64,000 nucleotides of DNA from Streptomyces sp. CoH27 (GCF_020181035.1 NZ_JAIQYY010000013.1:140562-204561), one strand, 5' to 3'; positions 29,150 through 37,908 are shown, counted from the first letter of the stretch. The notes: generated from the sequence alone by a model not told the origin. Translations and numbers: made by a program.

Positions 29150-29667
29150 CGGTGCTTGAGCGGCGTCAGCTGCTCGATGTCGTACGTGGCCCGCAGCGCC
29201 TCGATCGCCTCCTGGTCCGGCGGGCCCCCGTTCCCCAGGATCTCCAGCAGCTCCTCGAAGTAGCGTTCGTGATCCGGCGGCGGACTCGCCTGGAAGAACA
29301 TCTTCGCCGGCGTGTCCGTCGGGTTCGCGAACGCATGGGGGCAACCGGGTGGTACGACGATCACCGTACCCTGGGTCGCCCGGACCACTCTGTTGCCCGA
29401 ACTCGACTGCCACTTCTGCCAGTTGTCGGGCGTGCGGACGAGCGGCTCGAAGGCGAGGACGTCGAGCTCGCCCTCCAGGACGTAGAACAGCTCCTCGCTG
29501 CGCGTGTGCACATGCGCACCCACGTCGAAACCCGGCGGGACCTCCACCTCGAAGGTGGAGGCCATCCGCGAGTGCATGCCGGTGACCTTGAACGTCACCC
29601 GCTGGGCCGGTGTCTCGACGACACGGCCGTGGCCCGGCGGTACGAGGAGTCCCTCGGTCCAGGTCAT
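29146..29667 (-). CDS. Cupin monooxygenase-like protein (MomA type) of the flaviolin cassette
   Basis: 173-aa single-domain cupin. Metal-binding His/Glu pattern in [20 protein letters not shown] and [13 protein letters not shown]. Downstream of rppA and the P450, matching the rppA-P450-cupin arrangement of S. coelicolor, whose cupin is related to MomA, which oxidises tetrahydroxynaphthalene to flaviolin. Assignment rests on context plus fold. It follows the P450 by 7 bases and overlaps the convergent acyl-CoA dehydrogenase end by 4 bases. Confidence 0.8.
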   Translation of the reverse strand: MTWTEGLLVPPGHGRVVETPAQRVTFKVTGMHSRMASTFEVEVPPGFDVGAHVHTRSEELFYVLEGELDVLAFEPLVRTPDNWQKWQSSSGNRVVRATQGTVIVVPPGCPHAFANPTDTPAKMFFQASPPPDHERYFEELLEILGNGGPPDQEAIEALRATYDIEQLTPLKHR

Positions 29668-29674
29668 CGGCTGC

Positions 29675-30889
29675 TCACCAGGTCACCGGTACGGCCTCGG
29701 GCCCCCGGATCAGCGCACCCTTCTTGAAGGGCACCTGCTCCGGCGGTACGGCCAGTCTGAGGCCCGGAATCCGGTCCAGCAGGGCGTCCACCATGAGTTC
29801 CTCCTCCAGCCGGGCCAGCATGTTGCCGGGGCAGAAGTGCGGGCCGAAACCGAAGGAGACATGGGGGTTGGGACTGCGCGAGAAGTCGATCGTCTCCGGG
29901 TCGGGGAAGACGTCCGGGTCGCGGTTGGCGGCCAGGTAGGAGTTGTACACCGCGTCGCCCGCGCGGATCCGCACGCCCCGGATCTCCACGTCCACCAGGG
30001 CGATGCGGGACAGGCCGACCGCGTTGCGGTGCGGGATCCAGCGCAGTAGCTCGTCGATCGCCTTCGGGCGGATCTCCGGCTCCGCGCGCAGCCGGTCCAC
30101 CAGGTCGGGGCGGGTCAGCAGCAGATAGAACATCTGGCCGCTGTTGTTGGTGACCGCCTCGCCGCCGATCTGGAGCAGCCCGGCCAGCCCCACGGCCTCC
30201 TCCAGGGTGATCTCGCCCCGGCCGACGGCGGCGCCGAGCAGTGAGGTGACGTCCTCGCCCGTGCTGTTCTCGCGCAGCCCGATGAGGTCGGAGAAGTAGG
30301 CGGCCATCTCTCGCTTGGCCTTCTCGCTGACCTCCTTGCCGTTCGAGGAGGACAGGATGAGCTGCGTCCAGGTGTGCATGACGTGCCGGTCGGCGGCCGG
30401 GACGCCCATCATCTCGCAGATCACCGCGATCGGGAACGGGCTGAGGATCGTGGCCGTGAGATCGGCCGGCGGCCCGTCCTGGAGGAGTTCGTCGATCAGC
30501 TCGTCCAGCATGGCCCGGGCCTTCTCCCGGACCCGCTCCACGCCCTTGGTGGTGAACGCGGGCGCCACCGAGCGGCGCAGCCGGGTGTGGTCGGGCGGGT
30601 CGAGGAAGCCGACCGCTCCCGGGTCCGGGATGAAGTGCGGGGCCAGCCGGGTGACCGGCTTGTCCATGACGGCCTCGCGGCTGAAGCGGGCGTCGTTGGT
30701 CACCATGCGTACGTCGTCGTACCGGGTCACCAGCCACGCCCAGCCCTCGCCGTTGGGCAGCTGGATGCGGGTGACCGGTCCCTCGCTCATCAGCTCTCTC
30801 AGCACCGGGTCGAAGTCCGTCCCGGTCAGATCGAGCGCCGGCCAGTGCCGGATCGGGGGCAGGGTCTCGGTGAGCGTCTCTTCCGTCAT
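29675..30889 (-). CDS. Cytochrome P450, CYP158A2-like flaviolin coupling enzyme
   Basis: 404-aa P450. Heme ligand C353 in FGFGPHFCPG and ERR-like EPEIRPKAIDELLRW region. The I-helix reads GGEAVTNN with Ala245 where most P450s have Thr, the signature of S. coelicolor CYP158A2, and both residue numbers coincide. CYP158A2 couples flaviolin oxidatively into red-brown dimers and trimers. Second gene of rppA-P450-cupin. Confidence 0.92.
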   Translation of the reverse strand: MTEETLTETLPPIRHWPALDLTGTDFDPVLRELMSEGPVTRIQLPNGEGWAWLVTRYDDVRMVTNDARFSREAVMDKPVTRLAPHFIPDPGAVGFLDPPDHTRLRRSVAPAFTTKGVERVREKARAMLDELIDELLQDGPPADLTATILSPFPIAVICEMMGVPAADRHVMHTWTQLILSSSNGKEVSEKAKREMAAYFSDLIGLRENSTGEDVTSLLGAAVGRGEITLEEAVGLAGLLQIGGEAVTNNSGQMFYLLLTRPDLVDRLRAEPEIRPKAIDELLRWIPHRNAVGLSRIALVDVEIRGVRIRAGDAVYNSYLAANRDPDVFPDPETIDFSRSPNPHVSFGFGPHFCPGNMLARLEEELMVDALLDRIPGLRLAVPPEQVPFKKGALIRGPEAVPVTW

Positions 30890-30896
30890 GCCGTAC

Positions 30897-31961
30897 TCAT
30901 GCCGTTTCTCGGTCGGAGCCGCGCCAGCGGCCCAGCGCCATTTCCGCGGTGATGCCGGGTCCGAACCCGGCGAGCAGCCCGCGTGCCCGGTGCTCGGCGC
31001 CGCCCTCGTCGAACATCCGGCGCAGCGCGTCCAGCACGACGCCGGAGGCGATGTTGCCGTACTCGGTGAGGGTGGCCCGGCTGAACCGGAACGCGTGCGG
31101 GTCGACCCGGAGGAACTTGCTCAGGTCGTCGAGGATGCGCGGCCCGCCCGCGTGGACGATGTAGAAGTCCAGGTCGGACGCGTCCCAGCCGTGCAGGCCC
31201 GCGAGGTCCTGCAGCGCCGGGGCGAGCGGCTCCATGGTGGCCGGCACCCGCTTGTCGAGCAGGAAGTGGAAGCCGGTCGCACGGACGTCGTACATGATCC
31301 ACTCTTCGGTCTTCGGGATCAGGTACGAGCCGTTGCGCTCCAGCTCGATGCCGGTGCCGCCCGTGCCGCGGACCACGGCTGCGGCTATGCCGTCACCGAA
31401 CAGGCCGTTGGAGAGCAGCGAGCCGACGCCCAGGTCGGTGGGCTGGTAGCACAGCGAGCAGAACTCGCAGGCCACGATGAGCGCGTTGCCGTCGGGGTAG
31501 GCCGAGCAGAAGTCGTGGGCGCGGTTGATCGCCGCGCCGCCGGCCGCGCAGCCCAGCTGGGCTATGGGCAGCTGTCGCGTGGTGGGGTCGAAGTCCATTT
31601 CGTTGATCAGCCACGCCGTGAGCGAGGGCATCATGAAGCCCGTGCACGAGACGTAGATGATCACGTCGATGTCGGTGGTGAGGAGTTCCGCGTCGTCGAG
31701 CGCCCGCTGGATCACCGCGGGGACCCGGGCCTTCGCCTCGGCCTCGTAGAGCTTGTTGCGCTCCTCGAAGCCGGGGTGCTTGAGGGTCTCCTCGATGGGC
31801 TGCACGATGTGCCGGGTCTTGACGCCCGTGTTCGCGATCAGCCGTAGCGCGAGCGGCAGTTGTGGATGATCCGCGTGGCGGGAGCGCGCCAGCTCCAGCG
31901 TCTCCTCCATCGTGATCACGTGTTCCGGAACCGACACCGCCGGTCTGCACAAAGTCGCCAT
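30897..31961 (-). CDS. rppA: RppA, type III polyketide synthase (THN synthase)
   Basis: 354-aa type III PKS condensing five malonyl-CoA to 1,3,6,8-tetrahydroxynaphthalene. Catalytic triad exactly at the known positions: C138 (QLGCAAGGAA), H270 (YIVHAGGPR) and N303 (EYGNIASG). ATG at 31961 (MATLCRPAVSVPEH) gives normal family length; longer in-frame starts are rejected. Leads the melanin-like pigment cassette. Confidence 0.95.
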   Translation of the reverse strand: MATLCRPAVSVPEHVITMEETLELARSRHADHPQLPLALRLIANTGVKTRHIVQPIEETLKHPGFEERNKLYEAEAKARVPAVIQRALDDAELLTTDIDVIIYVSCTGFMMPSLTAWLINEMDFDPTTRQLPIAQLGCAAGGAAINRAHDFCSAYPDGNALIVACEFCSLCYQPTDLGVGSLLSNGLFGDGIAAAVVRGTGGTGIELERNGSYLIPKTEEWIMYDVRATGFHFLLDKRVPATMEPLAPALQDLAGLHGWDASDLDFYIVHAGGPRILDDLSKFLRVDPHAFRFSRATLTEYGNIASGVVLDALRRMFDEGGAEHRARGLLAGFGPGITAEMALGRWRGSDRETA

Positions 31962-32318
31962 GAACCGTGCCTGCTTTCGCCGTCCGGAAGGCCTTCGCCC
32001 GCCGGTCAGAAGGTGGTTCACCTCAGGAGGTGGTCCACCCACGATCACCCGTCAGGGCGGCGATCTCTCGCCGGACTACTCCAGACCGGGGACACCATGT
32101 CGGGGTCGGAGAAGAAGCCGCACGTCGCGCGGGGGAGAACAGCGCGACGGACAGGGTGATCCCGGCCGGCCGCCGGGCCCCCGACGGACACGGTTGCGAC
32201 CTGACGGCCGACGGACGGCGTCGGTGCGGGCAGCGACCGGCGGAGCAGGCTCTGGGCAGCCCCGAGCGTGGGCGCGACGAGTCACGGCGCACCTGCACCC
32301 GAAACGGGGTCGAAACCC
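31962..32318. promoter_or_regulatory. rppA upstream region with tandem palindromes
   Basis: 357 bp without a gene. Contains two near-identical 12-bp units AGGTGGTTCACC (32011-32022) and AGGTGGTCCACC (32028-32039), each an inverted repeat, 17 bp apart and about 50-80 bp upstream of rppA. They look like a doubled operator for the pigment genes. The rest shows no convincing signal. Confidence 0.5.
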
Positions 32319-32552
32319 CTACGGCGTCCCACTGCTGTGCGCGATGCACGCCACGTCGATACGATCCGCGAGCTTGGCCAGCTCGATGGTGAGCGCGGCG
32401 ACCGTGTCCTCGTCCAGCCCCTGCTCCCCGGCCTCCACGAGCCGCAGCCACCGCCCGCCCACGGTCCGCAGCAACCTGCTCACGTCGGCGGCGGCCACCT
32501 GCAAGGTCCCGCGGTCGTCGACGATCAGAGGCAGAGTCACTTCGCGGTTCAC
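32319..32552 (-). CDS. Small conserved protein between rppA and aldehyde dehydrogenase
   Basis: 77-aa acidic protein (VNREVTLPLIVDDRGTLQVA, AADVSRLLRTVGGRWLRL, ELAKLADRIDVACIAHS). GTG start with TACCAT seven bases upstream and no ribosome site, so probably a leaderless transcript. I recall a similar short gene at this place in S. coelicolor. Function unknown. Confidence 0.6.
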   Translation of the reverse strand: MNREVTLPLIVDDRGTLQVAAADVSRLLRTVGGRWLRLVEAGEQGLDEDTVAALTIELAKLADRIDVACIAHSSGTP

Positions 32553-32577
32553 GAATGGGATGGTAGCCCCGCAGCGC

Positions 32578-33963
32578 TCACAGCCCCTGCCAAACCGTGG
32601 TGATGTTGCAGAACTCCCGGATTCCGTGCCCGGACAGCTCACGGCCGTACCCCGAGCGCTTGACACCTCCGAACGGGAACGCCGGGTGGGAGGCGGTCAT
32701 CCCGTTGACGAACACCGAACCGGCCTCCAGATCACGGGCGCACCGCGCCACCTCGTGCTCGTCCCGCGTCCACACGTTGGAACTCAGCCCGAACGGCGAG
32801 TCGTTGGCGATGAGCAGCGCCTCGTCCAGGTCACCGGCCCGGTACAGCGTGGCCACCGGGCCGAACGCCTCCTCCCGGTGGATGCGCATGTCCCGGTGGA
32901 TGCCGGCGAGCACGGTCGGCGGGTAGTACCAGCCCGGTCCGTCCGGCCGTTGCCCCCCGCACAACACCTCGGCCCCGCCGCGCCGGGCGTCGTCGACCAG
33001 TTCCTCCAGATCGGCGCGCCCCTGCTCGGAGGAGAGCGGCCCGACCTCGGTGTCCTCCTCCAGCGGGTCACCGACCTTGAGCGCCTTCATGCCCGCGACG
33101 AACCTCTCGGCGAAGGCGTCGTACACGTCCGTGTGCACGATGAACCGCTTCGCGGCGATACACGACTGCCCGTTGTTCTGCACGCGCGCGGTGACCGCGA
33201 CCTCGGCGGCCCGGTCCACGTCGGCGGAGGGCAGCACGATGTAGGGGTCGCTGCCGCCGAGCTCCAGCACCGTCTTCTTGACCATCTCGCCGGCGGTGGA
33301 GGCGACCGCCCGGCCCGCGGGCTCACTGCCCGTCAGGGTGGCCGCCTTCACCCGCTCGTCGCGCAGGATGTCGTCCACCGCGCCCGCCCCGATCAGCAGC
33401 GTCTGGAAGCAGCCCTCCGTGAAGCCCGCCCGGTGGAACAGATCCTCCAGGTACAGGGCCGTCTGGGGGACGTTGGAGGCGTGTTTGAGCAGGCCCACGT
33501 TGCCCGCCATCAGCGCGGGCGCCGCGAACCGTACGACCTGCCAGAGCGGGAAGTTCCACGGCATGACCGCGAGCACCGGTCCGAGCGGCCGGTAGCGCAC
33601 CCGGACCCGGGACGCCCCGGAGTCCCGGGCGTCCGAGGCGGCGGGCTCCTCGTCGGCCAGCAGCGCCTCGGCGTGCGCGGCGTACCAGCGCATCGCCTTC
33701 GCGCACTTCGCGGCCTCCGCGCGCGCCTGCTTGACCGGCTTGCCCATCTCCAGGGTCATGGTCCGGGCGATCTCCGGCTGGTCCTCGTCCAGCAGATCGG
33801 CGGCCTTGTCCATCAGGCGGGCCCGCTCGGCGAACGTGGTCGTCCGGTACGTGCGGAACGTGGCCTCGGCGAGCTGGAGCCGGCGCTGAAGCTCCTCCTC
33901 GCCCATGGGCTCGTACGTCTTGAGCGTCTCGCCGTTCGCCGGGTTCACCGTCGCGATGGGCAT
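32578..33963 (-). CDS. NAD(P)-dependent aldehyde (succinate-semialdehyde-type) dehydrogenase
   Basis: 461-aa aldehyde dehydrogenase. ATG at 33963 follows GGGAGG. MPWNFPLWQVVRF, catalytic Glu in VLELGGSDPYIV and nucleophile Cys in NNGQSCIAAKRF, plus the C-terminal SGYGRELSGHGIREF typical of succinate-semialdehyde dehydrogenases. Substrate is inferred from family; 4-aminobutyrate breakdown or general semialdehyde oxidation is plausible. Confidence 0.88.
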   Translation of the reverse strand: MPIATVNPANGETLKTYEPMGEEELQRRLQLAEATFRTYRTTTFAERARLMDKAADLLDEDQPEIARTMTLEMGKPVKQARAEAAKCAKAMRWYAAHAEALLADEEPAASDARDSGASRVRVRYRPLGPVLAVMPWNFPLWQVVRFAAPALMAGNVGLLKHASNVPQTALYLEDLFHRAGFTEGCFQTLLIGAGAVDDILRDERVKAATLTGSEPAGRAVASTAGEMVKKTVLELGGSDPYIVLPSADVDRAAEVAVTARVQNNGQSCIAAKRFIVHTDVYDAFAERFVAGMKALKVGDPLEEDTEVGPLSSEQGRADLEELVDDARRGGAEVLCGGQRPDGPGWYYPPTVLAGIHRDMRIHREEAFGPVATLYRAGDLDEALLIANDSPFGLSSNVWTRDEHEVARCARDLEAGSVFVNGMTASHPAFPFGGVKRSGYGRELSGHGIREFCNITTVWQGL

Positions 33964-34038
33964 GGCTGACCTCCCTGGGAGCGGGCTTGTCTCGACCTTC
34001 GCGCGCGGGCGTGCTGTCCGCAACGCGTGAGCCCCTCC

Positions 34039-34512
34039 TCAGCCCGAGTGCTCCGCCAGCCGGTCGAGAAACGCCGCCTGCGCGGTGATGATCAGCTCCC
34101 GGGCCCGGCCGAGGCCCAGCCAGGCCACCCGGTCCAGCTCGGGGAACTCCTGCAACCGGCCGGACCTCGGCGGCCACTCCATGGTGAAGCTGCCGGGGTC
34201 GAAACCCGACAGGTCCAGGTCCGCCGCCACCGCCCACGCCGTGACGATCTTTCCGCCCCGCTGCACGACCTCGCCCAGCGGTACGGCCTCCCCGTCGGGC
34301 GGCGCCAGCCCCAGCTCCTCCCGGAACTCGCGCCGGGCCGCCTCCCAGGCGGGCTCCTCGGGTGCGTACTCGCCCTTGGGGACCGTCCACGCCCCCGCGT
34401 CCTTCTTCGCCCACAGCGGGCCACCCATATGGCCCAGCAGCACCTGAAGTCCCTCATCGGTGTGCCGGAACATCAGCAGTCCTGCGCTGCGCTTCGCCGC
34501 ACGCGCCGTCAC
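34039..34512 (-). CDS. NUDIX hydrolase downstream of DNA ligase
   Basis: 157 aa. Complete NUDIX box G-x5-E-x7-REFREELGL around KGEYAPEEPAWEAARREF. N-terminal SAGLLMFRHTDEGLQVLLGH is the typical first strand. The GTG start overlaps the ligase stop by four bases (GTGA), so the genes are coupled. Coupling suggests nucleotide or ADP-ribose housecleaning linked to repair; the substrate is not evident. Confidence 0.88.
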   Translation of the reverse strand: MTARAAKRSAGLLMFRHTDEGLQVLLGHMGGPLWAKKDAGAWTVPKGEYAPEEPAWEAARREFREELGLAPPDGEAVPLGEVVQRGGKIVTAWAVAADLDLSGFDPGSFTMEWPPRSGRLQEFPELDRVAWLGLGRARELIITAQAAFLDRLAEHSG

Positions 34513-36047
34513 GGTGTGACCTCCGGGTGGGCCGCCAGCAGAGCCTCCACCGTATCGGCCTCCTCGGGCCGTTTGTCCTCGCGGTAGCGGACCACGCGGG
34601 CGAAGCGCAGGGTGACGCCGGCCGGGTAGCGGGAGGAGCGCTGCAGGCCGTCGTAGGCGATCTCCACGACGAGTTCGGGGCGGACCCGGACCACCCAGCC
34701 GTCGTCCTCGACGGCCAGCTCCCGCAGCCGCTTCGTCTGCCAGGCGAGCATCACGTCGGTCATGCCCTTGAAGGTCTTGCCCAGCATGGCGAAGCCGCCG
34801 TCGGCGGTGCGGGCACCCAGGTGGAGATTGGAGAGCTTGCCGGTGCGGCGGCCGTGGCCCCACTCGGCGGCCAGCACCACCAGGTCGAGGGTGTGCACGG
34901 GCTTGACCTTCAGCCACGCGGCGCCGCGCCGGCCCGCGCTGTAGGGAGCGGCCAGCGCCTTCACCACCACGCCCTCGTGCCCGCGGGCCAGCGTCTCGGC
35001 GAGGAAGCGTTCCGCCTCCGCGATGTCCTCAGGTCCCCGCGCCACGGTACGACGCACCCGCATCGGCTCGGGCACCAGCCGCGCCAGCTCCGCGTGCCGT
35101 TCGGCGAACGGCAGGTCCAGCAGATCGCGGCCGGCGACGGCCAGGACGTCGAAGAAGACGGGGGAGACCGGGACCTGACCGGCCGCCTTCGCCACGTCCG
35201 TGCGCGACCCGACCCGGCCCGCGGTCTCCTGGAAGGAGCGCGGGCGGCCGTCCGCGCCGAAGGAGATCACCTCGCCGTCCAGGACGAACCGATCAGCCGC
35301 CAACTCCCGTGCAACGGCGGTCACTTCGGGCAGCCGGTCGGTGATGTCGTCCAGGGTGCGGGTGTGCACCCGGACCGCGTCGCCGTCCCGGTGGACCTGC
35401 ACCCGGATGCCGTCCAGCTTCTCCTCCACCGCGCACGCGCCCAGCTTCCGCACCGCCTCGGCGACCGAGGACGCGCTCTGCGCCAGCATCGGCAGCACCG
35501 GCCGGCCGACGGTGAGCCCGAACCGCTCCAGCGCCCCCGGCCCCTCGGCGAGCAGTGCCCGGGCGACCGTCTGCAGCGAACCGGCGAGCATCACCGCCCG
35601 CCGCACGCCGGCCGGGTCCGCGCCGGTCGCCCGGGCGAGGCCCTCCACCGCGACCGCGTCCAGCGCGCCCTGCCGGACCTCGCCGGTGAGCAGCCCGCGC
35701 AGAAAGCGCTGCTCCTCCTCGGTGGCCGCGCCCATCAGCGCGCCGACGATCCGGGTCCGCTCCGCCTGCGCGCCCGGCCCGGAGACCGAGCCCAGCTCGG
35801 TGAGCAGGGCGTCGACCTCCTGGACGGTGAGGGCGGGCCCGGCGGCCGGCGGCACCGCGCGGCTCAGCACCCTCCAGCCGACACCGATCCGCCCCTGCGG
35901 CAGCCGTCCGGCCAGATACGGGATGACGATCGGCACGTCGTCCGCCGCCGCGTCCCGGAACAGCTCCGCGAGCAACTCCGTCTTACGGGACCGGGCCGCC
36001 GTCGCGGCGACGTCCCGGGACACCTGAGCGAGCCGGGCAAGCAGCAT
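34509..36047 (-). CDS. ATP-dependent DNA ligase (LigB/archaeal-type)
   Basis: 512-aa DNA ligase. ATG at 36047 (MLLARLAQVSRDVAAT) is preferred to upstream in-frame starts that would encode a poly-Ala/Arg stretch from the hexanucleotide repeat. N-terminal helical DNA-binding domain (about 1-190), adenylation domain with K210 in VEEKLDGIRVQVHR, motif III-like VLDGEVISFG, EGVVVKALAAPYSAG, and motif V AAWLKVKPVHTLDLV, then an OB fold. An auxiliary repair ligase distinct from NAD-dependent LigA. Confidence 0.92.
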   Translation of the reverse strand: MLLARLAQVSRDVAATAARSRKTELLAELFRDAAADDVPIVIPYLAGRLPQGRIGVGWRVLSRAVPPAAGPALTVQEVDALLTELGSVSGPGAQAERTRIVGALMGAATEEEQRFLRGLLTGEVRQGALDAVAVEGLARATGADPAGVRRAVMLAGSLQTVARALLAEGPGALERFGLTVGRPVLPMLAQSASSVAEAVRKLGACAVEEKLDGIRVQVHRDGDAVRVHTRTLDDITDRLPEVTAVARELAADRFVLDGEVISFGADGRPRSFQETAGRVGSRTDVAKAAGQVPVSPVFFDVLAVAGRDLLDLPFAERHAELARLVPEPMRVRRTVARGPEDIAEAERFLAETLARGHEGVVVKALAAPYSAGRRGAAWLKVKPVHTLDLVVLAAEWGHGRRTGKLSNLHLGARTADGGFAMLGKTFKGMTDVMLAWQTKRLRELAVEDDGWVVRVRPELVVEIAYDGLQRSSRYPAGVTLRFARVVRYREDKRPEEADTVEALLAAHPEVTP

Positions 36048-36091
36048 GGAGCCATCGTGCCTCAGCGCTCCGCCGGGTGCGCGGTCCTTGC

Positions 36092-36126
36092 CTGCGGCTG
36101 CGGCTGCGGCTGCGGCTGCGGCTGCG
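36092..36126. repeat. CTGCGG hexanucleotide tandem repeat
   Basis: Five perfect CTGCGG units plus five bases of a sixth, 45 bp upstream of the DNA ligase start. Length may vary by slippage; if the longer in-frame start were used it would encode poly-alanine. Confidence 0.85.
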
Positions 36127-36226
36127 CGCCGCCGGGCGGGCCGCGGTGTCGTCGTTCGTCCGCGGCGCCGTCGGGGCCGGTCGCGCCCACGCGGCGGTAG
36201 CCGCATATCAGACACGGCCCGCGCCG

Positions 36227-37171
36227 TTACCGTCGGACCGCCGCGTCGAGGTCCGCCATCAGCAGCTCCCCGTTGATCGCCGCCCCCGCCCGGTACCCGC
36301 GGCTGGCCGCGTTGATCACCTGTTCGGCGAAGCCGCTCGCGTTGCCCGCCGTCCAGAGGCCGGGCACGGTCGTCAGGCCGCGTTCGTCGATCACCGGGTA
36401 GCTGCCGAACGGGGTCTCGCGCAGCTCGGCGCCCAGCCGCACGAGGAGGTCGTTCCGGGGGACGGCGCGCGGGGCGGTGTAGAGCACCTCACGGTCGTGG
36501 ACCGTGCCGTCCGCCAGTCGGACCCCGGCGAGCCGGTCACCGGTGACGACGAGTTCCGCCACCTCGCCGGGCACGACCGCGACCCCGGCGGCGGCCAGCC
36601 GGCGCAGATCGCCGTCCGTCAGCTCCGACTCGCTCACCTGGTGCAGGAAGAACCGCACGTCCTTCGTCCACTGGGTCACCATCAGTGCCTGGTGCACGCT
36701 CAGCGGCGAGGTCGCGAGCACGCCGGTCGGCAGGTCGCGGGCCTCCCAGCCGTGGCAGTACGGGCAGTGCACCACGTCCCGGCCGAATCGGTCGGCCAGC
36801 CCCGGGACCTCGGGCAGTTCGTCCGTCAGGCCGGTGGCGATCACCAGCTGACGGGCCCGTACCGTCCGGCCGCCGGCAAGCCGCGCCGTAAAGCCTTTCC
36901 CGTCCCGGTCCGCGTCCACCACCCGGTCCCGGACCAGCTCCACGCCGTACCGGGCGATCTCCGCACGGCCGGCCGCCAGGAACTCCGCCGGGGACATGCC
37001 GTCGCGGGACAGATAGCCCTGCATGTGGGCGCTCGGCGCGTTGCGCGGCTCGCCGGCGTCGACGACCAGGGTGCGACGCCGGGCCCGGCCGAGGACCAGT
37101 GCGGCGGACAGCCCGGCGGCTCCGCCTCCGACGACGACCACTTCGTACGCGTACCTGTTGTTCTCCGTCAT
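36227..37171 (-). CDS. Thioredoxin-reductase-like FAD/NAD(P) oxidoreductase
   Basis: 314-aa two-dinucleotide-fold flavoprotein. FAD site VVVVGGGAAGLSAAL, redox-active CxxC C136/C139 in HCPYCHGWE, and the C-terminal FAD block GLWTAGNASGFAEQVI. ATG at 37171 begins MTENNRYAYEVVVVG. Divergent from the XRE-cupin regulator across a 64-bp gap with a palindrome, so it is probably the main regulated target. Physiological partner unknown. Confidence 0.88.
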   Translation of the reverse strand: MTENNRYAYEVVVVGGGAAGLSAALVLGRARRRTLVVDAGEPRNAPSAHMQGYLSRDGMSPAEFLAAGRAEIARYGVELVRDRVVDADRDGKGFTARLAGGRTVRARQLVIATGLTDELPEVPGLADRFGRDVVHCPYCHGWEARDLPTGVLATSPLSVHQALMVTQWTKDVRFFLHQVSESELTDGDLRRLAAAGVAVVPGEVAELVVTGDRLAGVRLADGTVHDREVLYTAPRAVPRNDLLVRLGAELRETPFGSYPVIDERGLTTVPGLWTAGNASGFAEQVINAASRGYRAGAAINGELLMADLDAAVRR

Positions 37172-37199
37172 GCCGCGACCGTGGCTCGATCGCCGCGGT

Positions 37200-37229
37200 A
37201 TTGACAAACGTATTTGCCGTTTCTGCAAT
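37200..37229. promoter_or_regulatory. Operator/promoter between flavoreductase and XRE-cupin genes
   Basis: ATTG-ACAAACG on the left and CGTTTCTGCAAT on the right form an imperfect AT-rich inverted repeat. TTGACA (37201-37206) is a consensus -35 for the rightward gene, and TTGCAG on the minus strand a -35 for the leftward gene, so one bound regulator could block both promoters. Confidence 0.6.
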
Positions 37230-37235
37230 AGAGGC

Positions 37236-37811
37236 ATGAGCACTGACGACGTACTGGCGGAGGTGGGTGCCCGGCTGCGCCGCATCCGCAAGGAGCGGGA
37301 GGTGACCCTGGCCGTGCTGTCGGAGGCGACCGGGATCTCCGTGAGCACGCTGTCCCGGCTGGAGTCCGGCCTGCGCAAGCCCAGCCTGGAGCTGCTGCTG
37401 CCGATCGCCCAGGCGCATCAGGTGCCGCTGGACGAACTGGTCGGCGCGCCGCCGGCGGGGGACCCGAGGGTGCGGGCCAAGCCGATCGTGCGGGGCGGGC
37501 GCACCCACTGGCCGCTGACCCGCCAGCCCGGCGGCCTGCAGGCCTTCAAGGTGCTCGAACCGCAGCGCCATCAGGAGCCCGACCCGCGCACCCACGAGGG
37601 CTACGAGTGGCTGTACGTGCTCTCGGGCCGGCTCCGGCTGGTCCTCGGCGAGCACGACGTGGTGCTGGCGGCGGGGGAGGCTGCCGAGTTCGACACGCGC
37701 GTGCCGCACTGGTTCGGGTCGACGGGGGAGGGGCCGGTGGAGTTCCTCAGCCTGTTCGGGCCCCAGGGGGAGCGGATGCACGTACGGGCCCGGCCGACGT
37801 CCCGGAAGTGA
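37236..37811 (+). CDS. XRE-family regulator with C-terminal cupin
   Basis: 191 aa: HTH_3 domain (about 8-65: LRRIRKEREVTLAVLSEATG, ISVSTLSRLESGLRKPS) followed by a cupin_2 sensor (about 110-180: HEGYEWLYVLSGRLRLVLGE, HDVVLAAGEAAEFD). This class senses small ligands or metals in the cupin. Divergent from the flavoreductase and likely its repressor or activator. Confidence 0.9.
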   Translation: MSTDDVLAEVGARLRRIRKEREVTLAVLSEATGISVSTLSRLESGLRKPSLELLLPIAQAHQVPLDELVGAPPAGDPRVRAKPIVRGGRTHWPLTRQPGGLQAFKVLEPQRHQEPDPRTHEGYEWLYVLSGRLRLVLGEHDVVLAAGEAAEFDTRVPHWFGSTGEGPVEFLSLFGPQGERMHVRARPTSRK

Positions 37812-37847
37812 CGCAGTTCCCTCATGGGCGACTGTTCCCTGATCGGC

Positions 37848-37864
37848 AAGCGACCGCTTAGTAT
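37848..37864 (+). promoter_or_regulatory. Palindrome and -10 element before quinone reductase/ACAD operon
   Basis: AAGCG-AC-CGCTT (37848-37859) is a perfect inverted repeat of the kind bound by TetR regulators of acyl-CoA metabolism; it abuts a TAGTAT -10 hexamer (37859-37864), with TTCCCT 18 bases upstream as a weak -35. Bound protein would occlude RNA polymerase. Confidence 0.5.
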
Positions 37865-37908
37865 GCCGTCGGACCCGGTCAGACGAAGCAGTCCCGTGGA
37901 GGCCCCGC

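Noticed and set aside
36092-36126. CTGCGG array considered as CRISPR
   Set aside because: Six-base units without spacers; no cas genes in the window.
36048-36215. Longer DNA ligase with poly-Ala/Arg N-terminus
   Set aside because: Encoded by the hexanucleotide repeat; no ribosome site and no similarity to ligases.
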